This document shows, piece after piece, positions 18,406 to 30,479 of a DNA stretch of 64,000 nt. The DNA lies in the NCBI RefSeq assembly GCF_020297485.1, contig NZ_JAIWZC010000001.1, positions 248,001-312,000 of the forward strand. The letters run 5' to 3'. The notes under the pieces are model-generated. The model saw nothing but the letters and a program-made list of their open reading frames with translations, searched no databases and was not told the origin of the DNA. This DNA is from Enterocloster clostridioformis. GTDB lineage: Bacteria; Bacillota; Clostridia; Lachnospirales; Lachnospiraceae. A program made the translations under genes and the position numbers. Within the stretch, counting starts at the first letter, position 1. Each line of letters opens with the position of its first letter.

Positions 18406-19980
18406 ATGAAAAACAATACCATGTCTTATTATAGTCCAAAGCAGGGAAGATTTCCAGTATTTCTTGCAGATAGTCTGGATATCTGCGATCCGGTATTGGT
18501 ATTTGACCAGATCATGGAGGAGATCGGAATAGAACAGTATCTCAGGCCTGAACCATTATACCGCTATGGCAGGCCGAGATATAATCGGGTCAACATGCTT
18601 AAAACAATCTTATTCGGCTTTATGGACACGGGATACGCAAGTTTAAGGGAATTGGAGGACCGGTGCAGAACCAATATCCGTTACATGTACCTGATGGATT
18701 ACGAAACACCCGGTTACCGCTCCTTCGGACACTTTATAAATGATGAAATCAACGGAAAGGCTGAAGATATTTTCCGTGCCGTTATGGAGTATATCCGAAA
18801 AAAAGACGCCGTGGATCTGGAACATCTCTATATAGACGGCTCAAAATTTGAGGCAAATGCGAATAAATACAGCTGGGTATGGAAAAAAGCAACGGAAAAA
18901 TCCAGATACCGGCTGTTTGCAAAGATCACACAGCTGTTGGGTCAGATCAATGAGGATCTGGCCTATACCGGGCTGAAGGTTGAGACGAACACGGAATATA
19001 CTCCGCAAGGTCTGGAGATGATTCTTGGACGATACGCTTTTCAGTGCCGGATCGACGAAAAAGCGTTTGTCCACGGCAGGGGACACCGAAAGACCAGGGA
19101 GCAGAGATATTACGAGAAGCTGAAAGAATACACACAAAAGCTGAAAGAATATGTGAAAAAGATCCGGATCTGCGGTCCAGAACGCAACAGCTATTCCAAA
19201 ACGGACCATGATGCCACGTTTATGAGGATGAAAAAGGACTACATGGGAAACGACCAGCTGCTCCCGGCATATAACATTCAGATCGGGGTGGCGGATGAAT
19301 ATATAGCGGTCATCGACGTGAAGCAGTACCGCTCGGATATGGACTGCTTTGTGCCGTTGATGGAGAAATTTAGGGAACTGTATGGGTTTTACCCGAAATA
19401 TCCGGTAGCAGATGCGGGATACGGCTCGTACAACAATTATATTTATTGTCAGGAACACGGGATGGAAAAGTACATGAAATTTCCGATGTACAAAAAAGAG
19501 ACAAAAGATAAAGAATATCATGAGAACCCGTTTCGTGCGGTGAACTTTAAGCCGGGCCCGGATGGGACCCTGATGTGCCCATGGGGAAAGAAGTTCCATT
19601 TTGCATACAGGAAAGCAGTAAAAGGGAACCGATATGGACGCCAGGAAGAGTACTATACATGTGAGGACTGTGGAGGATGTCCTTATAAGGAACAATGTAA
19701 AAAGACAGATAAGAACCGTATGGTGTGTATGAACCGGGAGCTGAGCTGTATGCACCAGGAAGTAGTCGAAAACCTGGAAAGTATCCAGGGAGCGCTGCTG
19801 CGGATGAACCGTTCGATACAAGCGGAAGGGACGTTTGGAATCATAAAGTATGACCGATGGTACAAACGTGTGGTAAGAAGAAAGCTAAACCGAGTGAGTC
19901 TGGAAATATATTTGGTATCAATAGGCCATAATCTCTATAAATTCAGGAATAAAAAGAAAAGGGCTGCTGTTGCGGCATAA
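18406..19980 (+). CDS. IS1182-family transposase
   Basis: About 524 residues from ATG 18406 (a second ATG is at 18421); the open frame upstream overlaps the relaxase end and is not used. Motifs: RYGRPRYNRVNMLKTILFGF (DUF772 region, about residues 47-66), LYIDGSKFEANANKYSW (first catalytic Asp, about 145), PVADAGYGSYNNYIY (second Asp near 335), a Cys-rich segment CEDCGGCPYKEQC (about 430) and SIQAEGTFGIIKYDRW with the catalytic Glu (about 480). The frame is intact. I could not define terminal inverted repeats, so the element's limits are not given. It differs in sequence from the other DDE transposase at 10.3-11.7 kb. Confidence 0.88.
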   Translation: MKNNTMSYYSPKQGRFPVFLADSLDICDPVLVFDQIMEEIGIEQYLRPEPLYRYGRPRYNRVNMLKTILFGFMDTGYASLRELEDRCRTNIRYMYLMDYETPGYRSFGHFINDEINGKAEDIFRAVMEYIRKKDAVDLEHLYIDGSKFEANANKYSWVWKKATEKSRYRLFAKITQLLGQINEDLAYTGLKVETNTEYTPQGLEMILGRYAFQCRIDEKAFVHGRGHRKTREQRYYEKLKEYTQKLKEYVKKIRICGPERNSYSKTDHDATFMRMKKDYMGNDQLLPAYNIQIGVADEYIAVIDVKQYRSDMDCFVPLMEKFRELYGFYPKYPVADAGYGSYNNYIYCQEHGMEKYMKFPMYKKETKDKEYHENPFRAVNFKPGPDGTLMCPWGKKFHFAYRKAVKGNRYGRQEEYYTCEDCGGCPYKEQCKKTDKNRMVCMNRELSCMHQEVVENLESIQGALLRMNRSIQAEGTFGIIKYDRWYKRVVRRKLNRVSLEIYLVSIGHNLYKFRNKKKRAAVAA

Positions 19981-20066
19981 AAAAGAAGGGCCCGCTTTCT
20001 GTGGGGGTAAGGGGGAGGTATATGCTTTTTTAGGAAAGTAACAGACTTCTGGATCAAAAAGTGGGA

Positions 20067-20111
20067 GGGCTGTGGGAAATAGAGTCCATCTACTCTATTT
20101 CTTCACAGCCC
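20067..20111 (-). terminator. Terminator of the PTS operon
   Basis: Long stem: GGGCTGTG with CACAGCCC outside and AAATAGAGT with ACTCTATTT inside. On the minus strand it is followed by TCCCACTTTTTGA. It lies about 60 bases after the ptsI stop and separates the operon from the transposase gene. Confidence 0.65.
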
Positions 20112-20172
20112 CATTGCTTGCCCGTTACCTTTTACCCCGCCTCTTCCGCTGATTTCGTGGTATCTTTTCTGT

Positions 20173-21828
20173 TTAGCATTCCAGCTTCTCCAAGGTACAG
20201 GTCTTGGCAATGGACTTGCGTATCTCAGCCCGCAGGGGCAGCACAGAGGAGGGTGACACGGACAGCTCGTCGATACCGATGGCCAGGAAGGTCTCCAGCA
20301 GGGAGAGATCGGCACCCAGCTCACCGCAGATACCGATCCAGATGCCCGCCTTGTGGGCGGCGTCGGTGGCCATCTTCAGCGCCCGCAGCACGGCGGGGTG
20401 GTGGGGGTCGAAGAACTTGCCCAGGTCGTTGGCCTGACGGTCACAGGCCAGGGTGTACTGGGTCAGGTCGTTGGTGCCCACGGAGAAGAAGTCCACCTCG
20501 CGGGCTAGCTCCTCGGCCACGAACACGGAGGCCGGGGTCTCGATCATGATGCCGATCTCGGTGTCCTTGCGGTAGGGGATGCCCTCGGCGTCCAGCTCGG
20601 CCATGACCTTCTGGCAGGCCCGCTTGCACTCCCGGACCTCCCACACGGAGGTGATCATGGGGAACATGATAGCGACCTTGCCGTAGGCGGAGGCGCGGTA
20701 AAGGGCGCGCAGCTGGGTGCGGAACACCTCAGGACGGTTGAGGCAAATGCGGATGGCCCGCACGCCCAGGGCGGGGTTTTCTTCCTTCTGCATCTCGAAG
20801 TAGTCCACCTGCTTATCCGCGCCGATGTCCAACGTGCGGATGACCACCCGCTTGCCGTCCATGGCGGCGGCCACGTCCTTGTACGCCTTGAACTGCTCCT
20901 CCTCGGTGGGGTAGTCGGAGGTGGCGAGATACAGGAACTCGGAGCGGAACAGGCCGATGCCCTGACCGTCGTTGGACTTGACCGCCGCTACGTCCTCCGG
21001 GGAGCCGATGTTGCAGTAGACCATCATGTGACGCCCGTCCAGTGTCACATCCTCCTGGCCCTTCATGGTTTCCATCAGCTCTTTCATTTCCCGCTGCTTT
21101 TCCATCTTAGCCTGGAACGCAGAGAGGGTGATCTCGTCGGGGTCGATGGCGACTTTGCCCGTCTCACCGTCGATGTACGCCACACGCCCGGCCATATCCT
21201 GTTTCAAGGAGTCACCCAGGCCGCAGATGGCGGGGATGCCCATGGTGCGGGCCAGGATCGCGGTGTGGCTGTTGCCGGAGCCGCCCTGGGTAATGAAGCC
21301 GAGAATTTTGCTCTTGTCCAATTGCAGCGTCTCGGAGGGGGCCAGATCGTCTGCGGCCAAAATTACCGGCTCGTCGGAGTCGATACCACCCTCAGTCACA
21401 CCCATCAGGTTGTTCAAAATACGCCGGGACACGTCCTTGATGTCGGCGGCCCGGGCCTGCATATAGGCGTCGTCCATGGCGGCGAGCATCGCGGCAAACT
21501 GCTCCCCGGCGATCTCCACCGCCCGCTCGGCGGAGCAGTTTTGCTCCTCCAGCGCGGCGTTCATGCAGTCGCAGAAGTCCTCGTCTTCCACAAACATGGC
21601 GTGGGTCTCGAAAAGCATGGCGGCATCCTCACCGGCCTCCTCCCGGGCCTTGTCCGCGAGGGCGTTAAGCTGCTCCATGGACTTTTCTTTCGCTTCCTCC
21701 AGACGCCGCTTCTCCTCCTCCAAATCGCCGGCCACAGCGTTGGACACCGCCGCCGACGCGCGCTGGAAGAAGTAGATAGGTCCCTGGACGACACCTTTGG
21801 AAACGCCTTTTCCCTGAATCAAAATCAT
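20173..21828 (-). CDS. ptsI: PTS enzyme I (phosphoenolpyruvate-protein phosphotransferase)
   Basis: 551 residues. It autophosphorylates from PEP and passes phosphate to HPr. The active-site His is His188 in GGSGNSHTAILAR. The N-terminal helical domain starts GKGVSKGVVQGPIYF; the C-terminal PEP-binding barrel contains GLFRSEFLYL, RTLDIGADKQVDYF, GIMIETPAS, FSVGTNDLTQYTLACDR and ICGELGAD (catalytic Cys). The start at 21828 follows GTAGGAGGAAATCACC. It is the last gene of the bglP-bglA-ptsH-ptsI operon. Base composition is far richer in G+C than the flanking chromosome, which suggests transfer. A housekeeping copy presumably exists elsewhere. Confidence 0.96.
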   Translation of the reverse strand: MILIQGKGVSKGVVQGPIYFFQRASAAVSNAVAGDLEEEKRRLEEAKEKSMEQLNALADKAREEAGEDAAMLFETHAMFVEDEDFCDCMNAALEEQNCSAERAVEIAGEQFAAMLAAMDDAYMQARAADIKDVSRRILNNLMGVTEGGIDSDEPVILAADDLAPSETLQLDKSKILGFITQGGSGNSHTAILARTMGIPAICGLGDSLKQDMAGRVAYIDGETGKVAIDPDEITLSAFQAKMEKQREMKELMETMKGQEDVTLDGRHMMVYCNIGSPEDVAAVKSNDGQGIGLFRSEFLYLATSDYPTEEEQFKAYKDVAAAMDGKRVVIRTLDIGADKQVDYFEMQKEENPALGVRAIRICLNRPEVFRTQLRALYRASAYGKVAIMFPMITSVWEVRECKRACQKVMAELDAEGIPYRKDTEIGIMIETPASVFVAEELAREVDFFSVGTNDLTQYTLACDRQANDLGKFFDPHHPAVLRALKMATDAAHKAGIWIGICGELGADLSLLETFLAIGIDELSVSPSSVLPLRAEIRKSIAKTCTLEKLEC

Positions 21829-21931
21829 GGTGATTTCCTCCTACAATATTTTTTGGTATTCTCCGTGCAAATAACAGAGAAACATGATTAGGGGCGTCTG
21901 CCGCAAGGCAGACGCCCCTTTTGTGCGGCGC

Positions 21932-22192
21932 TTACAGGTTATCCTTGAAGAACTTCTCCATAGCAGCGGCGTTGGTTTCCTCATTGCCGCCCTCAACGGT
22001 TACGGTAACGGTATCGCCCTGCTTGATGCCCAGGCCCATCAAAGCCATGAGCTTGGTCGCGGCGGCGGACTTGCCATCGGCCTTGGCGATGGTGACGGTG
22101 CTGTCCAAGGCTTTGGCCTGCTTGGCAAGCACCCCGGCGGGGCGGGCGTGGATGCCTACGGGGTCAGTGATGGTGTAGGTGAACTGTTTCAT
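21932..22192 (-). CDS. ptsH: HPr-like phosphocarrier protein lacking the regulatory serine
   Basis: 86 residues from ATG 22192, preceded by GAAAGGAAG. The phospho-acceptor His15 is intact in GIHARPAG. Aligning GKSAAATKLMALMGLGIK with E. coli and B. subtilis HPr puts Lys47 where Ser46, the HPr-kinase site of Firmicutes, normally is; the neighbouring Thr46 aligns with Lys45. The protein should therefore carry phosphate to the sugar permease but not act as the Ser-phosphorylated co-repressor of CcpA. It sits between bglA and ptsI, 38 bases after bglA. A longer open frame upstream belongs to the bglA shadow and is rejected. Confidence 0.94.
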   Translation of the reverse strand: MKQFTYTITDPVGIHARPAGVLAKQAKALDSTVTIAKADGKSAAATKLMALMGLGIKQGDTVTVTVEGGNEETNAAAMEKFFKDNL

Positions 22193-22230
22193 AAGAATAC
22201 TTCCTTTCTGGTTGATAAAATGAATGGAAA

Positions 22231-25754
<3,524 letters not shown>

Positions 25755-25760
<6 letters not shown>

Positions 25761-25783
25761 TTCCGGCCCTGCTGTGGTATGAT
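25755..25783 (+). promoter_or_regulatory. Promoter of the LacI-family regulator
   Basis: TTTACA (25755-25760), 17 bases, TATGAT (25778-25783). The -35 box is the right half of the perfect operator, so the regulator probably represses itself. Confidence 0.65.
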
Positions 25784-25806
25784 AGAGAAGACAAGGAGGC
25801 GAGTTT

Positions 25807-26811
25807 ATGGCCCAGAGAAAAGACGTGTCCATCCAGATGATCGCCCAGTGGTGCGGTGTTTCCACGGCCACGGTGTCACGGGTGCTGAACAGCGACCCCA
25901 AAGTGGCGGAGACCACCCGGCAGATGGTGCTGTCGGCGCTGGAGGAGAGCGGATACCGTCCGCCGTCTCCCTCCGCCGCCGGGATAAAAAAAGTGGGCGT
26001 CGTGGTCGACACCCAAATCAACGACTATTACCGGGCTCTGCTGATTCAGCTCCACGACACCCTGGCGGAGCTTGGCATCCAGACCATCAGCGCCAGCCTG
26101 GGCTACCGGAAGGAGGCCCTGCCGGATATCCTGCGGACCATCTACGACTGCAATGTCTGCGGCGTGATCCTCGTCACCTGCGGTTATCTCGCCGTCCGGA
26201 ATATCCTGGACCCCCGTCTGCCCCATGTGTGGATCGACTGCACCGATCCCCCCGAGCAGACCGCCGGTATCTGCCAGGTCCAGAGCGACCAGCGCGTGTC
26301 CGGCGTCCTGGCCGCCCAGGAGCTCTATCGGAAAGGAAGCCGTAAGCCCATCCTGCTGGGGAGCAACCTGATCTCCCACCGGATGCGGGAGCGGTTTGAG
26401 AGCTTCCGGGGGGAGTACCGCAGGCACGGGATCGAGTTGGGAGAGGACCGAATCATCCGCACGCCCAGGGTCCGGGAGGTTTTAGACGAAAGCAAGCAAG
26501 CCATCCGCTACCTGATCAGCACTGACTATGAGTTTGACGGGGTCTTCGCTATCAGCGACTGGAGAGCCTTGGGGGCATATCTGGCCTTGGCCGAACTGGG
26601 CATCCGGGTGCCTGAGGAGGTCCGAATTATCGGTTATGACGGAGTATCCGTGGCAAGCCGGACGATTTTGAATATTACCTCCATCCAGCAGAATATCGGA
26701 GAGATTGCCCGCAACGCCTGTGATCTGCTCCTCCGGCAGATGGAGCGCAAGCCAGTTGAATACAAGCGGATTATCGTCCCCACCAGCATCCTGGCCGGGC
26801 AGACCTTGTAA
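25807..26811 (+). CDS. LacI-family transcriptional regulator of the beta-glucoside operon
   Basis: 334 residues. The N-terminal helix-turn-helix is textbook: VSIQMIAQWCGVSTATVSRV, then LNSDPKVAETTR as hinge approach. The effector domain begins near residue 60 (KKVGVVVDTQINDYY) and contains DGVFAISDWRALGAYLAL and IIGYDGVSVASRTIL, typical of periplasmic-binding-fold regulators. The start follows AAGGAGGCGAGTTT. It is divergent from bglP with shared palindromes between, so it most likely represses the operon until a sugar or sugar phosphate is bound. Its composition is as GC-rich as the operon. Confidence 0.93.
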   Translation: MAQRKDVSIQMIAQWCGVSTATVSRVLNSDPKVAETTRQMVLSALEESGYRPPSPSAAGIKKVGVVVDTQINDYYRALLIQLHDTLAELGIQTISASLGYRKEALPDILRTIYDCNVCGVILVTCGYLAVRNILDPRLPHVWIDCTDPPEQTAGICQVQSDQRVSGVLAAQELYRKGSRKPILLGSNLISHRMRERFESFRGEYRRHGIELGEDRIIRTPRVREVLDESKQAIRYLISTDYEFDGVFAISDWRALGAYLALAELGIRVPEEVRIIGYDGVSVASRTILNITSIQQNIGEIARNACDLLLRQMERKPVEYKRIIVPTSILAGQTL

Positions 26812-26945
26812 TAATAGAAGTAAAGATGAAAAGTTAAAGTCCAAATCTCACAATCCTCCTTGACAGCATCTCTATAAGCTTACTCTTGTTATGGTTGCTG
26901 AGGAGGCCATAGCGGCGTAAAATCCGAAACAAATGGAATAAAAAC

Positions 26946-26989
26946 TTGTCTTTGATATCTAAATATAGTATACTTTAACAAATTGTTAA
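26946..26989 (+). promoter_or_regulatory. Promoter and palindromic operator of the MarR gene
   Basis: TTGTCT (26946-26951), 17 bases, TATACT (26969-26974), directly followed by the palindrome TTAACAAATTGTTAA (26975-26989), which covers the start site. This is a typical position for MarR self-repression. Confidence 0.7.
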
Positions 26990-27026
26990 TGACGAATACG
27001 GTGTATATCAAAACTAGGAGTATATT

Positions 27027-27530
27027 ATGGATAAGAAGATGAAGAAATCATATAATGACGTAGAAGCAGTAGATATACTACATCAGGTTTCGAATTTTTA
27101 TATCTCTACAAAAGTGCCTCATGATTATGGAACAGGCGAAGCCTATACTTCAGTAGAGGTACACACGTTAAAGCATATTGCTGATCATCATGGAATTACA
27201 GTAACTGAACTGGCAAGAGATTATGGAAAGACCAAGGGGGCAGTTTCTCAAATCCTGAAAAAAGTGGAAAGTAAAGGCTTAATATACAGGGAAGTGGACT
27301 CTGAAAATGACAATCGATTTCACCTGTTCTTAACTGAAAAGGGAAAGGAACTGAATGAAGCCCACCGCAAATATGATGAGATAGGATTTGGAGAGTCTAT
27401 GGATATTGTTAGGGAACATTTTTCTGAGGATGAGATAAATACCACTTTCAGCGTACTTGAAGCATGGTTGGATATAAGACGCAAGGTTCAAGATAACAGA
27501 AACGCAAGAAAAAAGGCAAAAAAGAGATAA
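27027..27530 (+). CDS. MarR-family transcriptional regulator
   Basis: 167 residues. Winged helix-turn-helix: VHTLKHIADHHGITVTELAR, then DYGKTKGAVSQILKKVESKG (recognition helix) and IYREVDSENDNRFHLFLTEKG (wing). Dimerisation helices lie at both ends; the C-terminus is Lys/Arg-rich. The start at 27027 follows TAGGAGTATATT. It heads an AT-rich block and has its own terminator, so its targets may include the DcuC-type carrier gene, whose promoter has a different palindrome. The effector is unknown. Confidence 0.88.
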   Translation: MDKKMKKSYNDVEAVDILHQVSNFYISTKVPHDYGTGEAYTSVEVHTLKHIADHHGITVTELARDYGKTKGAVSQILKKVESKGLIYREVDSENDNRFHLFLTEKGKELNEAHRKYDEIGFGESMDIVREHFSEDEINTTFSVLEAWLDIRRKVQDNRNARKKAKKR

Positions 27531-27577
27531 GTAAATAGTAAAATATCCATATAATATATATTCGTTAAGACGATTGA

Positions 27578-27606
27578 GGAGTCACAACAAATGTTGTGGC
27601 TCCTTT
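27578..27606 (+). terminator. Terminator of the MarR gene
   Basis: 11-bp stem GGAGTCACAAC with GTTGTGGCTCC (one G-T pair), loop AAAT, followed by TTTGCTG. It lies 48 bases after the stop. Confidence 0.7.
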
Positions 27607-27711
27607 GCTGTATCAGAAATAGTCTAATTAGATGATACTGAATAGTTTTGGATATATTGTACAAAAAATAAATGCAATATTCGTGCATATAGACAAAGTG
27701 TATAAATGGTA

Positions 27712-27746
27712 TTGACAACAAATTATAATTAGTTTAGAATCTAAAC
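27712..27746 (+). promoter_or_regulatory. Promoter and palindrome upstream of the DcuC-type carrier gene
   Basis: TTGACA (27712-27717), 17 bases, TAGAAT (27735-27740). The palindrome GTTTAGAATCTAAAC (27732-27746) covers the -10 box, so binding of a dimeric repressor would block the promoter. A partly related sequence TACTAAACTATAG follows downstream. Confidence 0.7.
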
Positions 27747-27867
27747 ATAAGGTATACATACTAAACTATAGGTTAAGAATATAAACAAAATAGTTTGGTT
27801 TTGTATATCTGATTTAAACAACCCGGTACCGCGGTGGTTTGGGAAACTAAAAGACAGGAGAGATAAA

Positions 27868-29229
27868 ATGAATAATGCTATAGCTGTGATGATAACGCTG
27901 CTGTACATAGTCATAGTTGCAACATTGGTGATTAAAAAGTATAATTCAGTATTTGTATTCCTGGTATCAGGCATGGTAATCCTGCTAATATTCGCAATCA
28001 TTGGCGGCAATTCAATAATGGATGATAAAACGACTGGTAATGCTGTCATAGATGTGTTCGCTTATGCAGCCAACGCATTTAAATCTAATGCATCCGGTGT
28101 TGGACTGACTTTGATGATGGTAACTGGATATGCTGTTTACATGTCACACATAGGGGCATCCACAAAACTAGCATATCTTGCAACTAAACCATTATCAAAA
28201 ATCAAAAATCCATATATTGTTTTAAGCATGCTTTTTGTTATTGGTACATTACTGAAAATGGTCATTACAAGTCATGCTGGCCTGGCTATGCTTTTGATGG
28301 CCATTGCCTTCCCTATACTTACATCCTTGGGAATAAGTAAACTAAGTGCCGCTACTGTAATGATAATGTGTGGCTTTGTTGACTGGGGACCAAATGATTC
28401 AAGCGCAATATTTGCGGCAGAGAATGTAGTTGGTATGCCTATGATGGATTATTTCCTTACTTATCAAGGGAAAACCGCATCTATACTTATTATAATCTGT
28501 GCGGTCTTTCTACCTATATATCTGAGACATATGGATAAGAAGGATGTATCAGATGGGATTTCCGTTTCAAAGGCGGATATGCCTCATGACGTCAGCTGTC
28601 CTGCGTACTATGCAATACTTCCCATTGTACCCCTGGTTTTGATTACAGTATTCAGTTTTATACCATCCATTAATCTTGATGTGGTTACAGCAAACTTGCT
28701 TGGACTGTTTTTCGTATTTATTCTGGAATTAGTAAGACGAAGAGATAGAAAAGAAGTAACGAGTGATTTTAGTGTTGTGATGAAAGCAATGGGAAATTCA
28801 TTTGCAAATGTTGTGAGTATCCTGATTGGTGCGGCTGTATTTGCTGAAGCCATCAAAATGTTAGGTGGCATTACAATCATAAGCAACACTTTAGCGGCTG
28901 TTAAGAGTGCTCCCATTATTACCATGGCATTAATGTCAATGATAACATTCTTTGCAGGCATGCTTCTTGGTTCAGGTAATGCTTCATGGTATGCTTTTGG
29001 TCCGCTAGTACCGGATGTGACAGCTCAGATGGGAGTATCCACTGCTACAATCGCTCTTCCGATGCAGTTATCATCTGGTATCGGACGCTGTATGTCACCC
29101 GTTGCAGGTGTTGTAATTGCCATATCAGGTATGGCTGAACTGGATATTATGGATATTGTAAAAAGATGTTCTATTCCCGCAGTTGTAATGTATATATGTA
29201 ATCTGGTTGTATCATACTCAGTTGTCTAA
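27868..29229 (+). CDS. DcuC-family C4-dicarboxylate carrier
   Basis: 453 residues, about 11-12 membrane helices across the whole length. Family-like segments: TSHAGLAMLLMAIAFPILTS (about 133-152), CGFVDWGPNDSSAIFAAE (about 170) and a second-half equivalent GMLLGSGNASWYAFGPLVP (about 365). This pseudo-repeat with conserved Ser/Gly/Pro loops is typical of the DcuC/ArsB-like ion transporter group. DcuC proteins exchange or export succinate and related acids; the substrate here may differ because the partner enzyme acts on amino acids. The start follows GACAGGAGAGATAAA. Probably cotranscribed with the PatB-type gene 48 bases downstream. Confidence 0.8.
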   Translation: MNNAIAVMITLLYIVIVATLVIKKYNSVFVFLVSGMVILLIFAIIGGNSIMDDKTTGNAVIDVFAYAANAFKSNASGVGLTLMMVTGYAVYMSHIGASTKLAYLATKPLSKIKNPYIVLSMLFVIGTLLKMVITSHAGLAMLLMAIAFPILTSLGISKLSAATVMIMCGFVDWGPNDSSAIFAAENVVGMPMMDYFLTYQGKTASILIIICAVFLPIYLRHMDKKDVSDGISVSKADMPHDVSCPAYYAILPIVPLVLITVFSFIPSINLDVVTANLLGLFFVFILELVRRRDRKEVTSDFSVVMKAMGNSFANVVSILIGAAVFAEAIKMLGGITIISNTLAAVKSAPIITMALMSMITFFAGMLLGSGNASWYAFGPLVPDVTAQMGVSTATIALPMQLSSGIGRCMSPVAGVVIAISGMAELDIMDIVKRCSIPAVVMYICNLVVSYSVV

Positions 29230-29277
29230 AATACATGAAAATATGTTATTATTCAAAGAAGAAAAGGAGAGTCCACT

Positions 29278-30459
29278 ATGAGTAAAACAATATATGATTT
29301 TGATAAAGGCGTAGAGAGAAGAGGAACTGATGCAAAGAAATACGATCCTTCACTTTGCCCAGAAGATGTACTTCCATTCTGGATAGCAGATACAGATTTC
29401 CCAAGCCCGGTAGAGGTGACAGAGGCACTGATGGAGCGTGTAAAGATGAATCATTACGGCTATCCATATATTGATTCTGATTTTGAAAAAAGTATTGCCA
29501 GGTGGTACAAAGTAAGACATAATACAGTACTGAATCCAGAATATATTGATTTTTCCCCTTGTGTAATACCGGCTATGATATGGTTTACAGAAGAATTCTC
29601 AAGTATTGGTGATAAAATACTTTTACAGACGCCGGTTTATCCGCCTTTCCACGATTTGGTGAAAAATAACGGACGTCAACTGATTTATAATGAGATGGAC
29701 CTGGTAGAGGGACGGTATGAAATCAACTTTGGGGATTTGGAAAGAAAATTAGCAGACCCTAAAGTGAAAATTCTTTTTATCTGTAATCCCCAGAACCCAA
29801 CTGGTAGATGCTTTACTAAGGAAGAACTGGTAAGGATGGGAGAATTATGTATACGAAACAATGTAATGATTGGAGTTGATGAGATCCATGCTGACATTAT
29901 TTTTGACGGGCATAAATTCGTTCCGTTTTGCGGTATCTCTGAGGAGTTCGCCAATCATTCTGTAACTTTTATCAATCCTGCTAAAACATTTAACGTGGCT
30001 GGTTTCCGCACAGCTGCGTGGTTTACACATAACAAAGAGATTTACCGCAGAATGATGAACCAACAGACTTATAAAAAAGGTATGGGACGAAATATATTTG
30101 GAAATGTAGCATTGATGGCATGTTACAATCACGGTGATGACTATGCAGACCAGTGCGTCGCTTACCTAAATGAGACAAAGAACCAGGCAGTTACATACAT
30201 AAATGAGAATATCCCTAAAATTCAAGCAATTAATCCAGAGGCAACCTTTATGATTTGGATGGATTGTCGCGGACTTGGTTTCAAGACACAGAAAGAACTA
30301 AAGGACTTTATGTTTAAAGATGCCAGAGTATTATTAAACGATGGGACTACCTTTGGAGAAAAGGAAGGAACTGGATTTATGCGATTCAACTTTGCAGCGC
30401 CCAGAGCAGTAGTCATGGAGGGGTTAAAGAGAATCAAGGAAGCGGCTGACAGGCTGTAA
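29278..30459 (+). CDS. patB: PatB/MalY-type aminotransferase, probable cysteine-S-conjugate or cystathionine beta-lyase
   Basis: 393 residues of the fold-type I PLP family. The N-terminal MalY/PatB signature is KYDPSLCPEDVLPFWIADTD, then FPSPVEV. The PLP-binding Asp/Tyr region is FICNPQNPTGRCF and GVDEIHADIIF; the Schiff-base Lys is in INPAKTFNVAGFRTA (about residue 239). C-terminal GTGFMRFNFAAPR binds the substrate carboxylate. Such enzymes cleave the C-S bond of cystathionine or S-conjugates to pyruvate, ammonia and a thiol. The start at 29278 follows AAAAGGAGAG. Neighbours are a DcuC-type carrier and a DUF1893-like protein. Confidence 0.9.
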   Translation: MSKTIYDFDKGVERRGTDAKKYDPSLCPEDVLPFWIADTDFPSPVEVTEALMERVKMNHYGYPYIDSDFEKSIARWYKVRHNTVLNPEYIDFSPCVIPAMIWFTEEFSSIGDKILLQTPVYPPFHDLVKNNGRQLIYNEMDLVEGRYEINFGDLERKLADPKVKILFICNPQNPTGRCFTKEELVRMGELCIRNNVMIGVDEIHADIIFDGHKFVPFCGISEEFANHSVTFINPAKTFNVAGFRTAAWFTHNKEIYRRMMNQQTYKKGMGRNIFGNVALMACYNHGDDYADQCVAYLNETKNQAVTYINENIPKIQAINPEATFMIWMDCRGLGFKTQKELKDFMFKDARVLLNDGTTFGEKEGTGFMRFNFAAPRAVVMEGLKRIKEAADRL

Positions 30460-30479
30460 AATTGAGAGCAGGTGTCATA

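Larger units (their letters stand above)
27531..27867. other. AT-rich intergenic region between MarR and DcuC-type genes
   Basis: No gene is seen. It holds the MarR terminator, a promoter with a palindrome, and, at 27812-27834, a short GC-rich patch containing CGGTACCGCGG, which resembles the T-box core by chance or descent. The leader between promoter and gene (about 120 bases) is too short for a standard T-box. Confidence 0.5.

Noticed and set aside
27812..27834. A functional T-box upstream of the DcuC-type gene
   Set aside because: The core-like GGTACCGCGG lacks stem I, a specifier loop and a terminator within the short leader; kept only as a curiosity.
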